A stretch of DNA of 64,000 nt from Nocardia sp. NBC_00416 (GCF_036032445.1 NZ_CP107932.1:1056501-1120500); one strand, 5' to 3'; positions 1 through 8,656 are shown, counted from the first letter of the stretch. Made by a program: numbers and translations. The notes: generated by a model from the sequence alone, not told the origin.

Positions 1-58
1 GGAACTCGATGAACCCGTTCGGGTGTCATCGTTTCCGGTGGAACATCAGGAGGTTCTC

Positions 59-262
59 ATGCTCGCCAAAGCCGCCGCGGTAGCGTTCGGTCTCGCGCTC
101 GTCTTCGATCTGGCGGATGCCGCCCTCGGCACCCTCGTCACCGCCGGCACCCTCGTCACCGTGGGACTGTTGTTGACAGCCCTGCATCTCGCGGGCGTCG
201 GCACCGGCGCGCGGGTGGGTTCGGGGGGTCGCTCCTGGAACTGGCGGCGTATCCGCCGCTGA
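59..262 (+). CDS. Small hydrophobic membrane protein (67 aa)
   Basis: A 67-residue protein starting at the ATG at 59, chosen because AGGAGG lies at 48-53, five bases upstream; an in-frame GTG at 23 would add 12 residues but has no good ribosome site. Residues 3-53 are almost wholly hydrophobic and can form two membrane segments split by a short acidic turn (FDLADA). The tail is glycine-rich and ends in a basic stretch (WNWRRIRR), which by the positive-inside rule should be cytoplasmic. I do not recognise a family. The upstream neighbour lies outside the window, so its operon context is unknown. The strong ribosome site supports a real gene; the function is unknown. Confidence 0.55.
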   Translation: MLAKAAAVAFGLALVFDLADAALGTLVTAGTLVTVGLLLTALHLAGVGTGARVGSGGRSWNWRRIRR

Positions 263-582
263 GCCCGTTACCGGCCGGGTGCGGCGGCCGGGTGCGGCCG
301 CCGCACCGAACATTCGGATCGTCGAGATTGCAAAGTGTGAGCGGTGCGGCCCGCTCCGCGGAAGACGGTCGTGAGCTGGTTGAACGCGGCGTCGCAACAG
401 TGATCCGCGGTGATCGGGCGTCGTCGGTAGCAGGTCGGCCGCACGGCTATTTACTTGACGGTTGTTAACCTTTTCTCGTCGGTTCGAGTCGAGCGACCGG
501 CACCTGCGAGCGAAGGGAACCTGGGCGATGACGACACTGTGTCAGGTCACCCCACCCAGGACGACGTGTGAAGGATCTGCCG
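263..582. other. Intergenic region upstream of the MarR gene
   Basis: No convincing gene is seen in this 320-base stretch. Its last third holds the likely promoter/operator of the MarR gene (455-470). The rest is GC-rich and unremarkable. Confidence 0.5.
455..470 (+). promoter_or_regulatory. Putative promoter/operator of the MarR gene
   Basis: TTGACG at 455-460 resembles a -35 box and runs into the inverted repeat GGTT-GTT-AACC (460-470). A short palindrome over a -35 element about 110 bases ahead of a MarR gene fits autoregulation. This is an inference from position and symmetry only. Confidence 0.35.
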
Positions 583-1047
583 ATGACACTGCCCGACCCG
601 TCGACAACCAGCGAGGAGTTGGTGGCAGCGGTCGAGCGGATGCAGGTCGCGTTGATCCAGGCTGCCCGGCAATTCCGGACGATGGATCGAGCGGGCATCA
701 ACCAGTCCGCGCGCAGCGCACTCGCGGCGATCGTCAAGTTCGGGCCGCTGTCGATGTCCGATCTCGCCGCGCACGAGGGTGTGGATCCGGCGAGTGTCTC
801 GCGAACGGTCCGCAAGCTCGAGGAGTCCGGGGAAGTCGTTCGCCGTACCTCGGATGCGGACGGACGCGTCAACTTGATCGAAGTGACCGAATCCGGCCGC
901 GAACTGTTCCTGCGCAGCCGCCGACAGCTGTCCGAAATCATTCTGGGCAGGATCTCGAATCTCGCGCCGGAGCAGATAGCCGCGATCGTCTCCCTCAGCG
1001 ATGGGCTGGAACTGCTGGTGTCGGCGACGGGCCCGCACTCGTCGTAG
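583..1047 (+). CDS. MarR-family transcriptional regulator
   Basis: A 154-residue protein with the MarR winged-helix layout: an N-terminal dimerisation helix (VERMQVALIQAARQF), a helix-turn-helix (SMSDLAAHEGVDPASVSRTV), and a wing ending in the family pattern DADGRVNLIEVTESG. The start is the ATG at 583, with GAAGGA seven bases upstream; an in-frame GTG at 568 is possible but overlaps that ribosome site. MarR proteins are usually ligand-responsive dimeric repressors. The gene sits directly ahead of an ABC importer on the same strand, so it probably controls that importer, itself, or both. The ligand cannot be inferred from sequence. Confidence 0.88.
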   Translation: MTLPDPSTTSEELVAAVERMQVALIQAARQFRTMDRAGINQSARSALAAIVKFGPLSMSDLAAHEGVDPASVSRTVRKLEESGEVVRRTSDADGRVNLIEVTESGRELFLRSRRQLSEIILGRISNLAPEQIAAIVSLSDGLELLVSATGPHSS

Positions 1048-1202
1048 CGATTCCACGCCGGCGGTGCCGAACCGCACCGCCGCCTGCGCGTCTCGTCGAT
1101 CCGACCCCCTGATCTATCCGGGGCCGTGGATCGGCTCCCACAATGTCGCACCCCTCTCCGCCGACGGCACAACTGTGCCGTCGGCCGATCGAACGGATCC
1201 CT

Positions 1203-2048
1203 ATGACCGTGCTGAGCGCAGAGCCCACAGCCGAACGGACGGGTCGGACACCTCCGATTCGCCGCCCGGCCAACGGCTCCCGTGTCACCTCCTTTCTCGG
1301 AGTGACGGCGCCGCCGCTGGCGCTGATCATCCTGCTCGCGGTGGGGTGGAACGTCATGGCCGCGCGGATGGACAGCCCGCTGGTCCCGTCACTCGGCTCC
1401 GTCGCCGACGAGTTGCTGACGCTGGCCGGCGATGGTTCGCTGTGGACGAATCTGCAGGTGACGTTGACGCGCGTACTCCTGGGATTCGTGGTGGCGTTCC
1501 TCGTCGCGGTAGTGCTCGGAATCGCCATGGGGCGCAACAAATACATCCGGCGCTTCCTCGAGCCCGCGGTACTCCTCGGATTGGTGACGCCGGGCCTGGT
1601 AAAGGCGTTGCTGTGCGTCATCTGGTTCGGAATAAGCGTGGTGAACCCGATCCTGGCCGTGGCCCTGGCGGCCGCACCCGCACTCATCGTCAATATCACC
1701 CAGGGCGTGCGCGAGGTCGATCCGCAGTTGCACGAGATGGCCCATGTCTACAAGTTCAACGGATGGACCCGCCTGCGGCGAATATGGCTGCCCGCACTGG
1801 CTCCGTCGCTGTTCACCGGCGCGCGGCTGGGAATTGCCATGGCGTGGAAAGTGATCGTCCTGGTCGAGATCTTCGGAATGTCCAGCGGGGTCGGATATCA
1901 ACTCAACCTCGAGTTCTCCAATCACAATGTGGCGGGAGTTCTCGCCTGGACGGTTGCCTTCGCACTGGTCATGACGGCGATCGAGTACGGCATCCTGCAG
2001 ATACTGGAACGGCGAGCCTCGCGCTGGCGTAAGGAGTCCTCGGTATGA
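1203..2048 (+). CDS. ABC transporter permease, NitT/TauT (SsuC-like) family
   Basis: A 281-residue inner-membrane permease of the BPD transporter family. It has about six membrane segments; near residues 179-205 lies the cytoplasmic EAA-type loop (MAHVYKFNGWTRLRRIWLPA), which docks on the ATPase. The start is the ATG at 1203; an upstream in-frame ATG at 1143 lacks a ribosome site and would add a non-conserved leader. The stop overlaps the next ATG by four bases, so it is translationally coupled to the ATPase. Family members import sulfonates, nitrate, thiamine precursors or aromatic acids. The substrate here is unknown. Confidence 0.9.
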   Translation: MTVLSAEPTAERTGRTPPIRRPANGSRVTSFLGVTAPPLALIILLAVGWNVMAARMDSPLVPSLGSVADELLTLAGDGSLWTNLQVTLTRVLLGFVVAFLVAVVLGIAMGRNKYIRRFLEPAVLLGLVTPGLVKALLCVIWFGISVVNPILAVALAAAPALIVNITQGVREVDPQLHEMAHVYKFNGWTRLRRIWLPALAPSLFTGARLGIAMAWKVIVLVEIFGMSSGVGYQLNLEFSNHNVAGVLAWTVAFALVMTAIEYGILQILERRASRWRKESSV

Positions 2049-2773
2049 GCGCCGGCATCGAATTGCGCGGTATCTCCAAATCCTTCGTGAGCAAGAAGGA
2101 CGGCACCGTCCAAACTGTTTTCGAGGACTTCTCGCTCGACGTGGCCGCCGGTGAGCTCGTATCACTCGTAGGAGCCTCGGGTACCGGCAAAACCACCCTC
2201 TTGCATTTGGTGGCGGGACTCGAGAAACCGGATGCCGGTGTGATCCGGGTGGGCGCGAACGCCGCCCCGACCAGGACGGGAATGGTCTTCCAGCAACCGC
2301 GGCTCCTGGACTGGGCAAGCGTGGCGAAGAACATCGAGATCGCCGCGAAATCGGCGGGACAGAGCCTTTCGGTTGTCGGGGAACTGATCGCCGCCGTCGG
2401 CTTGAGCGAATACGCCGATGCCTACCCCTCGGTCCTGTCCGGCGGGCAGCGACAGCGGGTGGCTGTGGCGAGGGCCTTCGCCGTCGACCCGGATATCGTC
2501 CTGTTCGACGAACCGTTCAGCGCGCTCGACGAACTCACCGGCCGAAAGCTCCGACTGCTGTTGCAGACCCTGCTGACCGAGCGCTCGGTGACCGGACTGC
2601 TGGTCACCCACAACGCGCTCGAAGCGGCCTTCCTCTCCGACCGGGTCGTCGTGCTCGCCGACCGTCCGGCCCGCATCGTGCAGGACATCGACATCACCCT
2701 CGCGCGCCCGCGATCCACCGAGGACTCCACCTTGTTCGATCTGCATCGCGACATCATCGCCCACATCGCCTGA
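2045..2773 (+). CDS. ABC transporter ATPase, NitT/TauT (SsuB/TauB-like)
   Basis: A 242-residue ATP-binding subunit. Walker A is GASGTGKT (43-50), the Q-loop lies in MVFQQPRLLDW, the signature is LSGGQRQRV (from 131), Walker B is VLFDEP (152-157) with the D-loop SALD, and the switch histidine lies in LLVTHNALEA. The Q-loop followed by LLDW is typical of the SsuB/TauB/ThiZ group. It overlaps the permease by four bases and precedes the binding protein by 29 bases, completing an importer operon. It powers uptake by hydrolysing ATP on the cytoplasmic face. Confidence 0.93.
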   Translation: MSAGIELRGISKSFVSKKDGTVQTVFEDFSLDVAAGELVSLVGASGTGKTTLLHLVAGLEKPDAGVIRVGANAAPTRTGMVFQQPRLLDWASVAKNIEIAAKSAGQSLSVVGELIAAVGLSEYADAYPSVLSGGQRQRVAVARAFAVDPDIVLFDEPFSALDELTGRKLRLLLQTLLTERSVTGLLVTHNALEAAFLSDRVVVLADRPARIVQDIDITLARPRSTEDSTLFDLHRDIIAHIA

Positions 2774-2802
2774 CACCGAATCGATCCAGAAACGGAGCCC
2801 CC

Positions 2803-3876
2803 GTGTCCACCACACGTGGCAACATCTTCACTCGAGAATCCACTCTGGGGCCGGCCGTGAATCGCCGGCAGGCCCTCCGTGCCGGTGCCGCGTTGTTCGG
2901 CGGACTCGGTCTCGGCGCGTTCCTCGTCGCGTGCGGCGCCGACGCCGGGCGGGCTGCCGTCGACGCGAACGGCAATCCGCTGCGACCGATCAAGATCGGT
3001 GTCGTGCAACCGGGAACCGCGGGGTCGGTGATCGATCCGATCACCGACCAGTTCGGCCTGGGCACGAAACATGGGCTCGACCTGATCCGCGACGGTGGCG
3101 GCGGTGTCGGAACCGGGCAGGAGAATTTGCTGACCGGCCTGCTCGACACCTTCGCGTTCGGACCGCTCGGCGCCACGGAGGCCAATGTCTCCGGCCACGA
3201 TGTGGTGATAGTGGGGCCGCAGCTCTGGAATCACGGCCGCTGGCTCGTACCCGCGGACAGTGACGTCACCTCGGTTCAGGACCTGCGCGGGAAACGTATC
3301 GGTGTCCAGCCGGCCGGCTCGGACACCTATAAAGCGGCCGCACTGGGCTCGGCGGTCAACGGCATCGATTTCGAACGCGAGTTCCAGATCTTCCCCGGGC
3401 AGCCGATCGCCAACCTCGCACTGTACGAGCGCGGGGATCTCGACGCGGTCATCGCCATCGAACCCAACGCCACCCGCCTGGTCGCGCAGGGCAACCGGCA
3501 GGTGGCCACGGTCTCGGAGCTGTGGCAGAAGGGCACCGGCGATTCGAATCCGTTGTTCCTCAACGGCGCGGCGTTCAATCGGCGGTGGCTGGACCAGAAC
3601 CGCGACACCGCGGCTCGATTCGTGGCACTGCGTTCGGAAGCGAATGCGCTCATCACCGCCGATCCCGCCTTGCTGGCCGAGCATTACGAGGCATTCGGCG
3701 TCCCGGCGGACGAAGAGGCCGCGATCGCGCTGCTGCCCGAGCGGCTGCGTGACATCTACCCGTCGGCCTGGGACCAGAGCGTGTTCGCCAACATGGACAA
3801 GCAGATTCAGGTCGCACTCGATATCGGCCTGCTCTCGCGCACCGCGCAGCGGCCGGTCTACGAAAGCCTGAGTTGA
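2803..3876 (+). CDS. ABC transporter substrate-binding lipoprotein, SsuA/NMT1-like
   Basis: A 357-residue exported binding protein starting at GTG 2803 with GGAG just upstream. The N-terminus has a twin-arginine-like NRRQAL stretch, a hydrophobic segment and a lipobox (FLVAC, Cys44), so it is probably a Tat- or Sec-exported lipoprotein anchored to the outer face of the membrane. The mature part has the type II periplasmic-binding fold of NitT/TauT systems: a first strand IKIGVVQPG, then a second-domain entry LRGKRIGVQPAGSD and a hinge near AVIAIEPNA. It follows the permease and ATPase and gives the importer its specificity. Its stop overlaps the next gene's TTG start. Confidence 0.88.
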   Translation: MSTTRGNIFTRESTLGPAVNRRQALRAGAALFGGLGLGAFLVACGADAGRAAVDANGNPLRPIKIGVVQPGTAGSVIDPITDQFGLGTKHGLDLIRDGGGGVGTGQENLLTGLLDTFAFGPLGATEANVSGHDVVIVGPQLWNHGRWLVPADSDVTSVQDLRGKRIGVQPAGSDTYKAAALGSAVNGIDFEREFQIFPGQPIANLALYERGDLDAVIAIEPNATRLVAQGNRQVATVSELWQKGTGDSNPLFLNGAAFNRRWLDQNRDTAARFVALRSEANALITADPALLAEHYEAFGVPADEEAAIALLPERLRDIYPSAWDQSVFANMDKQIQVALDIGLLSRTAQRPVYESLS

Positions 3877-5453
3877 GCGTCGGGGAGGCGGCTTCGCCGA
3901 CCGTGCGGCACCCGCGTACGGCCCTGCTGGCCTGCTGCGCCAGCCTGTTCCTCACCTCGCTGGACACGTCGGCGCTCGTGGTGGCGCTTCCCACGCTGCA
4001 GGCAGATCTCGGTCTGGACGTCGCGGGGCTGCAATGGGTCGTGGTGGCCAACGCACTGGCCCGCGGCAGCACGCTGTTCCTCGCGGGCTCGCTGGCCGAC
4101 CGCTACGGTCCGCGGCGGATCTTCCGGATCGGTGTCGTCCTGTTCGGCGCCGCCTCCCTGCTGTGCTTCCTCTCGTCCGGCTTCGTCGAACTGATCGTCT
4201 GGCGGGTACTGCAGGGCATCGGCGGGTCGCTGATGACTCCCGCGTCGATCTCACTGCTGACCGGGACTTTCCAGGATCCGATCGCACGGAGCAGGGCACT
4301 GGGCTCCTGGAGCGCGACGGCCGGCGTGTCGACGGCACTCGGGCCGGTCATCGGTGGCGTGCTCGTCGCGACCGTGGGGTGGCGCAGTGTCTTCCTGCTC
4401 TGTCTGCCGTTCGCGGCACTCGTCGTGTTCAGCCTGCGGTGGGTCCCCGAGTCTCCGGTGCCCCGGTTGCGTCGGCATATCGATTCGGCCGGTCACGTGT
4501 CGATCGCCGCGACATTGTTCTTCGTCACCTTCACACTGTCCGGCGGTGCGCGCGACGGCTGGATGTCGGCGACGACGATCCTCGCGCTGGTCGCGACCGT
4601 GCTGTCGGCGGTGATCGTGGTACGGGTCGAGAGCCGGGCCGCCGATCCGATCCTCGATCTGACGGTGTTCCGCCGCCCGCAGCTGCGCGGCGCCGTGCTG
4701 ACGGCGGGATTCTCCTACTTCTGCCTCACCGGAATGAACTTCGTCAACACGCTCTACCTCCAGCAAGTGCGCGGATACACCGCGTGGGAGGCCGGACTGA
4801 TGGCGCTGCCCCTCACGGTCGGAACCCTCGTCGCCGCGAAGACGTCCGGGCGTCTGCTGGGCCGGCACGGCCCGCGGAAACCGATACTCGTCGCGTACCT
4901 CTTCCTGGCCACCGCCATGGCATCGCTCGCGGTCGCGGCGTCGACGACGTCGTCGATCGCCTGGGTACTGGTGGCCTTCGCCCTGCTGGGCATCGGAATG
5001 GGTATGGCGAACCCGCCCGCCACGTCCTCGGCCGTCGCCGCGCTGCCGCGGGAACGCGCCGGGTCGGCGAGCGCGATCACCAGCACTTCCCGGCAGGTCG
5101 GAATGAACCTGGGCACGGCGACTCTCGGCGCGGTGACCGTGTCCATCGCCGGATTTCTCGCCCGGCCGGACCCTGTCTCGGCGCACGACTTCACCTCCGG
5201 AATGCGAATTGCCTACGCGGCCACCGCGGTCGTGGCCGTACTCGCCCTGCTCGCCGCGAATCGCTGCTTTCCGGCACACCGGAAAACGTTCGAACCAGTG
5301 CTCGACGGCACTCGACGAAAGGAACAATCAGATGACCACCAACGACACGACGGCGCCCCTGCCGAAGATCACCAGCGTCCGGACCGGAGCGATCTTCACA
5401 CTCCCGTACCTGGTCGGCCTCGAGAAGGGCTACTTTCTCGACGAGGGCGTTGA
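3873..5453 (+). CDS. MFS drug/metabolite exporter, EmrB/QacA-type (DHA2)
   Basis: A 526-residue 14-helix major facilitator. Motif A-like LADRYGPRR follows helix 2, helix 5 carries the antiporter motif GPVIGGVL, and the early LDTSALVVALP stretch is typical of DHA2 proton antiporters. The start is TTG 3873, overlapping the previous stop by four bases; GTG 3903 is an alternative. The last membrane helix ends near residue 465 and the final ~60 residues are a polar tail read from DNA that also encodes the next gene in another frame, a 122-base overlap. Either the overlap is real or a stop has been lost. It probably exports the operon's substrate or a product. Confidence 0.82.
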   Translation: MSVGEAASPTVRHPRTALLACCASLFLTSLDTSALVVALPTLQADLGLDVAGLQWVVVANALARGSTLFLAGSLADRYGPRRIFRIGVVLFGAASLLCFLSSGFVELIVWRVLQGIGGSLMTPASISLLTGTFQDPIARSRALGSWSATAGVSTALGPVIGGVLVATVGWRSVFLLCLPFAALVVFSLRWVPESPVPRLRRHIDSAGHVSIAATLFFVTFTLSGGARDGWMSATTILALVATVLSAVIVVRVESRAADPILDLTVFRRPQLRGAVLTAGFSYFCLTGMNFVNTLYLQQVRGYTAWEAGLMALPLTVGTLVAAKTSGRLLGRHGPRKPILVAYLFLATAMASLAVAASTTSSIAWVLVAFALLGIGMGMANPPATSSAVAALPRERAGSASAITSTSRQVGMNLGTATLGAVTVSIAGFLARPDPVSAHDFTSGMRIAYAATAVVAVLALLAANRCFPAHRKTFEPVLDGTRRKEQSDDHQRHDGAPAEDHQRPDRSDLHTPVPGRPREGLLSRRGR

Positions 5454-6255
5454 TCTGGAGCTCGTCGCGCCCGGCGCCTACAACGTGAGTGTCAAGCCGA
5501 TCGAAGACCACCACCTGGTGAGCTCGTTCGGCGGAATATCCCGCGGCTTCGAGGACGGCGCGGTCTCGCTGTACCGCGCCTGCGAATGGGGACAGGTCCG
5601 GCGTGCGCAGGATTCGTGCCGCGGCGGCCAGATCGTGACCCAGCGCGCGGCGATCGCCAGCCAGGCGATCTTCGTGCGCCCCGACTCCGAGGTCCTCCAC
5701 CCGCAGAGCCTCCGCAACAAGCAGGTGGCCGTGAACTTCCACCACGGCTCCCATTACCTCGCGATCCAGACACTCGAGGGGTTCGTCGAGCCCGACGAGC
5801 TCGAGGTCGTGCACGTCGGAGGTCCGGCCGATCGGTTCAAGGCACTGCGCGACGGCACTGTCGATGCCGCGGCACTGATGGAGCCCTACATCAGCCTGGC
5901 ATTGAAACAGGGTTATCGATTGATCGCGGAGGCGTTCTACACCGGCGCCGAGATCGCCGACGAGAAGGTCGATCCCGATGTCTACGCGGCGATAGACCGC
6001 GGCGTCCGCCGGGCGGTCGCCGATATCAACTCCGACGTCACGCCGTACCTGCACTACTTCACCGAGGAGATTCCGGAGGAATTGGGAACCCTGGACGAGT
6101 CCGATATCAGCACCTGGCGGCTGCGCTTCGCCGACCCGCAGCCCTACGCGCCCGAACAGTTCGACCAGACCTACCGTTGGCTGCTCAAATGGGGGCTGAT
6201 CGAGCCGGGCTCGGACTTCAAGAAGCTGGTCGACAACCGAGCGTTGTCTTCCTGA
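5332..6255 (+). CDS. Cytosolic ABC binding-protein-like (NMT1-fold) protein
   Basis: A 307-residue protein with the NMT1/NitT-TauT binding-protein fold: an opening strand followed by LVGLEKGYFLDEGVDLELV, a central VNFHHGSHYLA and a hinge GTVDAAALMEPY. Unlike the lipoprotein upstream it has no signal peptide or lipobox; the start ATG 5332 is fixed by GAAAGGAAC at 5317-5325. It is therefore either a cytoplasmic enzyme or sensor on this fold (the thiamine-precursor synthase THI5 and some decarboxylases are such cases) or a start I have misplaced. The family assignment is fair. Function is unknown, but it belongs to the same operon. Confidence 0.75.
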   Translation: MTTNDTTAPLPKITSVRTGAIFTLPYLVGLEKGYFLDEGVDLELVAPGAYNVSVKPIEDHHLVSSFGGISRGFEDGAVSLYRACEWGQVRRAQDSCRGGQIVTQRAAIASQAIFVRPDSEVLHPQSLRNKQVAVNFHHGSHYLAIQTLEGFVEPDELEVVHVGGPADRFKALRDGTVDAAALMEPYISLALKQGYRLIAEAFYTGAEIADEKVDPDVYAAIDRGVRRAVADINSDVTPYLHYFTEEIPEELGTLDESDISTWRLRFADPQPYAPEQFDQTYRWLLKWGLIEPGSDFKKLVDNRALSS

Positions 6256-6267
6256 TCCGAGGACATC

Positions 6268-6300
6268 GGGAGTGGTGTGAGCGCGGGCTGCACCACTCCC
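6268..6300 (+). terminator. Hairpin terminator after the ABC/MFS operon
   Basis: GGGAGTGGTG (6268-6277) pairs perfectly with CACCACTCCC (6291-6300) around a 13-base loop. It starts 12 bases after the stop of the operon's last gene and lies between convergent genes. There is no T-tract, as is common in actinobacteria. Confidence 0.7.
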
Positions 6301-6332
6301 GGTCGCACGGTGACCGGGTTCGCCGACCTCGG

Positions 6333-7025
6333 CTACAGCACCACCGGATGATCGGGGACCACGCGTCCGCCCAGCCGGACCCAGCCGTCGGGACGGCTGT
6401 GGGTGAACAGTTGTGAGCCCTGCCCCTGGGTGATGACCAGGCTCCGGTCGAGACGAGCGGTCAGGGCGACGGCGGCGGCGCCGGTGGCCTCGTCTTCCGC
6501 GATGCCCATGGCGGGTGCGAACATCCGGGAACGTACCGCGCCGCGGTCTCGGTCCGTCCAGGCCCAGAGATAGTGCCGGCCGCTGTCGAAGTCGGTGGGA
6601 TGCACGGTGCCGAGGAAATCGACGTCCTCGAATTCGTGGAAAGTGAAATCGGGTGTCCATGCGGCGCTGGCCAGCACCCAGGTGAGTCCGTCGGCCGCGT
6701 CGACGGCCACCGGCCCGGCGGGTACCTGGAGCACGTCGACCGGCGTGCCCTGATCGGCCAGCCACCAGGCCGCCCCGACGGTGGGATGACCGGCGAAGGG
6801 GAGTTCGACAGCGGGTGTGTAGATGCGCATCCGGGCGGTGGCGCCGTCGCGGGGCTCGACGACCACCGTCTCGCTGTAACCGAGGCGCGCCGCCAGCGCC
6901 TGATGATCGACGCCGACCACATCGCCGGCGCGGGCGATGCCGAGTGGGTTACCCCACCGCCCGACGGCATCGGTGAATACTCGAACCACCTCGACCTGCG
7001 CACCGTCGTCCTCGGGAGCGTTCAC
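6333..7025 (-). CDS. PhzF-family isomerase-like protein
   Basis: A 230-residue protein of the PhzF/diaminopimelate-epimerase-like fold. It shows the family marks: an early GNP (WGNPLGIA), the catalytic-acid loop GYSETVVVEP (Glu52), the phosphate-loop-like PFAGHPTVGAA (from residue 77) and, near the C-terminus, EDEATGAAAVALT. PhzF catalyses an isomerisation in phenazine synthesis, but most family members have unknown substrates and no phenazine genes are present here. At 230 residues it is shorter than the usual ~280, yet both half-domains can be recognised. It is convergent with the transporter operon and stands alone. Confidence 0.85.
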   Translation of the reverse strand: MNAPEDDGAQVEVVRVFTDAVGRWGNPLGIARAGDVVGVDHQALAARLGYSETVVVEPRDGATARMRIYTPAVELPFAGHPTVGAAWWLADQGTPVDVLQVPAGPVAVDAADGLTWVLASAAWTPDFTFHEFEDVDFLGTVHPTDFDSGRHYLWAWTDRDRGAVRSRMFAPAMGIAEDEATGAAAVALTARLDRSLVITQGQGSQLFTHSRPDGWVRLGGRVVPDHPVVL

Positions 7026-7092
7026 GGGGGCCAGCCTACCGGGGTGTCCACCTGCCGGGCCGCAGTGACGATCACCGCCGGAAGGGCGGATG

Positions 7093-7121
7093 CGGGGCGG
7101 GCCGCGTCGAGGCCCGCCCCG
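7093..7121 (-). terminator. Hairpin terminator after the sigma factor gene
   Basis: CGGGGCGGGCC (7093-7103) pairs with GGCCCGCCCCG (7111-7121) around a 7-base loop. It lies eight bases past the sigma-factor stop on the minus strand. Confidence 0.7.
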
Positions 7122-7128
7122 CCTGTTC

Positions 7129-7755
7129 TCACACGCCGGCAGCCGCGACGCGGGGCGGCGCCGCCGTGTGTTGTGCGGCCGGTCGGATGGGTCTGCCGCG
7201 CCCGATCCGGGATTCCTCCTCGGTGTGGCGCCACAGCGCGATCAGGTCCGTGCGGGCCCGCGCGACCCGCGATCGGATGGTGCCCACCGGGCAGGCGGCC
7301 GTGCGTGCGGCCTCGTCGTAGGAGAGCCCGAGCAATTGGGTCAGCACGAAGGCTTCCCGCCGTTCCCTGGACAGGTGGCGCAGCATATGCGCCACCACGA
7401 TCTCCTCTCCCGGATCGACATCATGGCGCGCGCGGCTCTGTTCGGCTGCGTGCTGCCAGTCGTCGGTCCGGCAGATCGCGGGACGGGCCGCCGTGTGCCG
7501 GAGCCGGTCTACGACCGCGCGGCGCGCGATCGAGAGCAACCAGACACGAGCCGGGGATCGCCCGGCGAACCGCGGCAGGCTGCCGAGGGCGCGGAGGAAG
7601 GTCTCCTGGGTGAGGTCGTCCGCGGATTGCACATCGGTCAGGTGGGCGACGAACCGCCACACATCGTGCTGGGTGCCGCGGATGAACTCCTCGAGGGCGC
7701 CGCGGTCGCCGGCGCCCGCGGCCAGCGCCAGGGCGGTGAGGCGTTCATCCGACAT
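7129..7755 (-). CDS. sigC: ECF RNA polymerase sigma factor, SigC-like
   Basis: A 208-residue ECF sigma factor. Region 2 includes QHDVWRFVAHLTDVQSADDL and TQETFLRALGSLPRF; region 4 has LSYDEAARTAACPVGTIRSR. This closely follows what I recall of Mycobacterium tuberculosis SigC, including the QDVWRFVAYL-like and LLGLSYADAAA-like stretches and the short linker. No anti-sigma gene is adjacent, as for mycobacterial SigC. SigC has been linked to copper nutrition in M. tuberculosis, which matches the PCuAC and DyP genes about 1 kb away. The start is ATG 7755; a 34-codon open frame runs across it upstream. The C-terminal ~30 residues are a low-complexity tail. Confidence 0.85.
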   Translation of the reverse strand: MSDERLTALALAAGAGDRGALEEFIRGTQHDVWRFVAHLTDVQSADDLTQETFLRALGSLPRFAGRSPARVWLLSIARRAVVDRLRHTAARPAICRTDDWQHAAEQSRARHDVDPGEEIVVAHMLRHLSRERREAFVLTQLLGLSYDEAARTAACPVGTIRSRVARARTDLIALWRHTEEESRIGRGRPIRPAAQHTAAPPRVAAAGV

Positions 7756-8050
7756 CGGCGGCCATTCGGTCGGCTACGGGCCGGAGCCGCTCGGCGGCCG
7801 CCGCAGCGGTGGGGCGAAATTCTCGCCGTGGGGAAGATATGCAGTTCATAGTCGTTTCTCGGGGTTCGGGATGCGCGGGGCGCAGCGGAATGTCGACGTG
7901 TCGCGGGCGTGCCGGTCGGGACGGTCGCCGATTCGACAACGTCGGATTGCGACACCCTGGTCACTCGGAGAAGTGGTGACGAGGGCGTGTGTCCGCCGGA
8001 CCGGCGCCGATCACGCCCGTTTCCTCGGAAGCGTTCGGCACGTAGTCGGG
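7756..8050. other. Spacer upstream of the sigma factor gene
   Basis: 295 bases between two minus-strand genes. It probably holds the sigma-factor promoter. The only open frame is a 34-codon minus-strand one (7745-7850) with a weak ribosome site, which I do not accept as a gene. No clear hairpin was found. Confidence 0.4.
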
Positions 8051-8656
8051 TCAGCGGATTGTCGGAAAACTCGCCGAGCAGAGCGGCGGACCGCGGCGGG
8101 CCATCGAATATTTCAGGAGGGTGTTGCCGGGGCCGACGAGAGGAACGCCGCCTCGGCGGTCGAGGCCCGACCGTTCGGCCGCGGTGACCGGTCGAGCGGT
8201 CATCAGCAGCAGGAACGGGAGCAGGATCTGGCCGTAGACCGCGCGCATCAGCGCGAAAACAGCGCGTTCCCCGCACCACAACCACAGTGAGCAGGCAATC
8301 GCCGCCGCACAGTGAGCCGCCAGCATGGCCGGCGACCGGGAATCCGACAGCGCGTGGGAATGATCAGGGTGCGGTGTGCCGGGTGCCGGGGCAATGGTGA
8401 ACCACAGGTGCAGGAGCCCTTGGGCGGCGATCAGGCCAGAGGTGATGGTGAGCAGGTTCCATTGGCGGGCCGCGGTGGCCCACACGATCGCGGTGACGGC
8501 CGCGGTGGCGAGCGTTATGGCCGACGGCGAAAGAGAGTGACCGGAGACGGTCGTGTGTCCCGCCGCGGAAACCAGCACGCAGACGAACGCGAAGACCAGC
8601 GCACGGGTCACCCTGACGGCGGCGGGCGGGTGCAGTGATCTCATCGCACCGTCCAT
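8051..8656 (-). CDS. Multi-pass membrane protein with a His-rich loop, possible metal handling
   Basis: About 201 residues if started at ATG 8656, with GGGGG upstream; ATG 8644 is an alternative, and the longer open frame to 8911 has a non-conserved-looking Pro/Ser leader. Four to five hydrophobic segments are visible: ALVFAFVCVLVSAAGHTTV, ITLATAAVTAIVWATAA, a third around LIAAQGLLHLWFTIA, a fourth around MLAAHCAAAIACSLWLW, and ILLPFLLLM. Between helices 3 and 4 is HPDHSHALS, and other His/Cys residues fall inside helices, which suggests metal binding. It lies between sigC and the divergent copper chaperone. I recognise no firm family; a copper role is inference from neighbours. Confidence 0.6.
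   Translation of the reverse strand: MDGAMRSLHPPAAVRVTRALVFAFVCVLVSAAGHTTVSGHSLSPSAITLATAAVTAIVWATAARQWNLLTITSGLIAAQGLLHLWFTIAPAPGTPHPDHSHALSDSRSPAMLAAHCAAAIACSLWLWCGERAVFALMRAVYGQILLPFLLLMTARPVTAAERSGLDRRGGVPLVGPGNTLLKYSMARRGPPLCSASFPTIR

Noticed and set aside
7745..7850. 34-codon open frame overlapping the sigma factor start (possible leader peptide)
   Set aside because: Its ribosome site is weak, it has only one Cys and no regulatory hairpin is visible.
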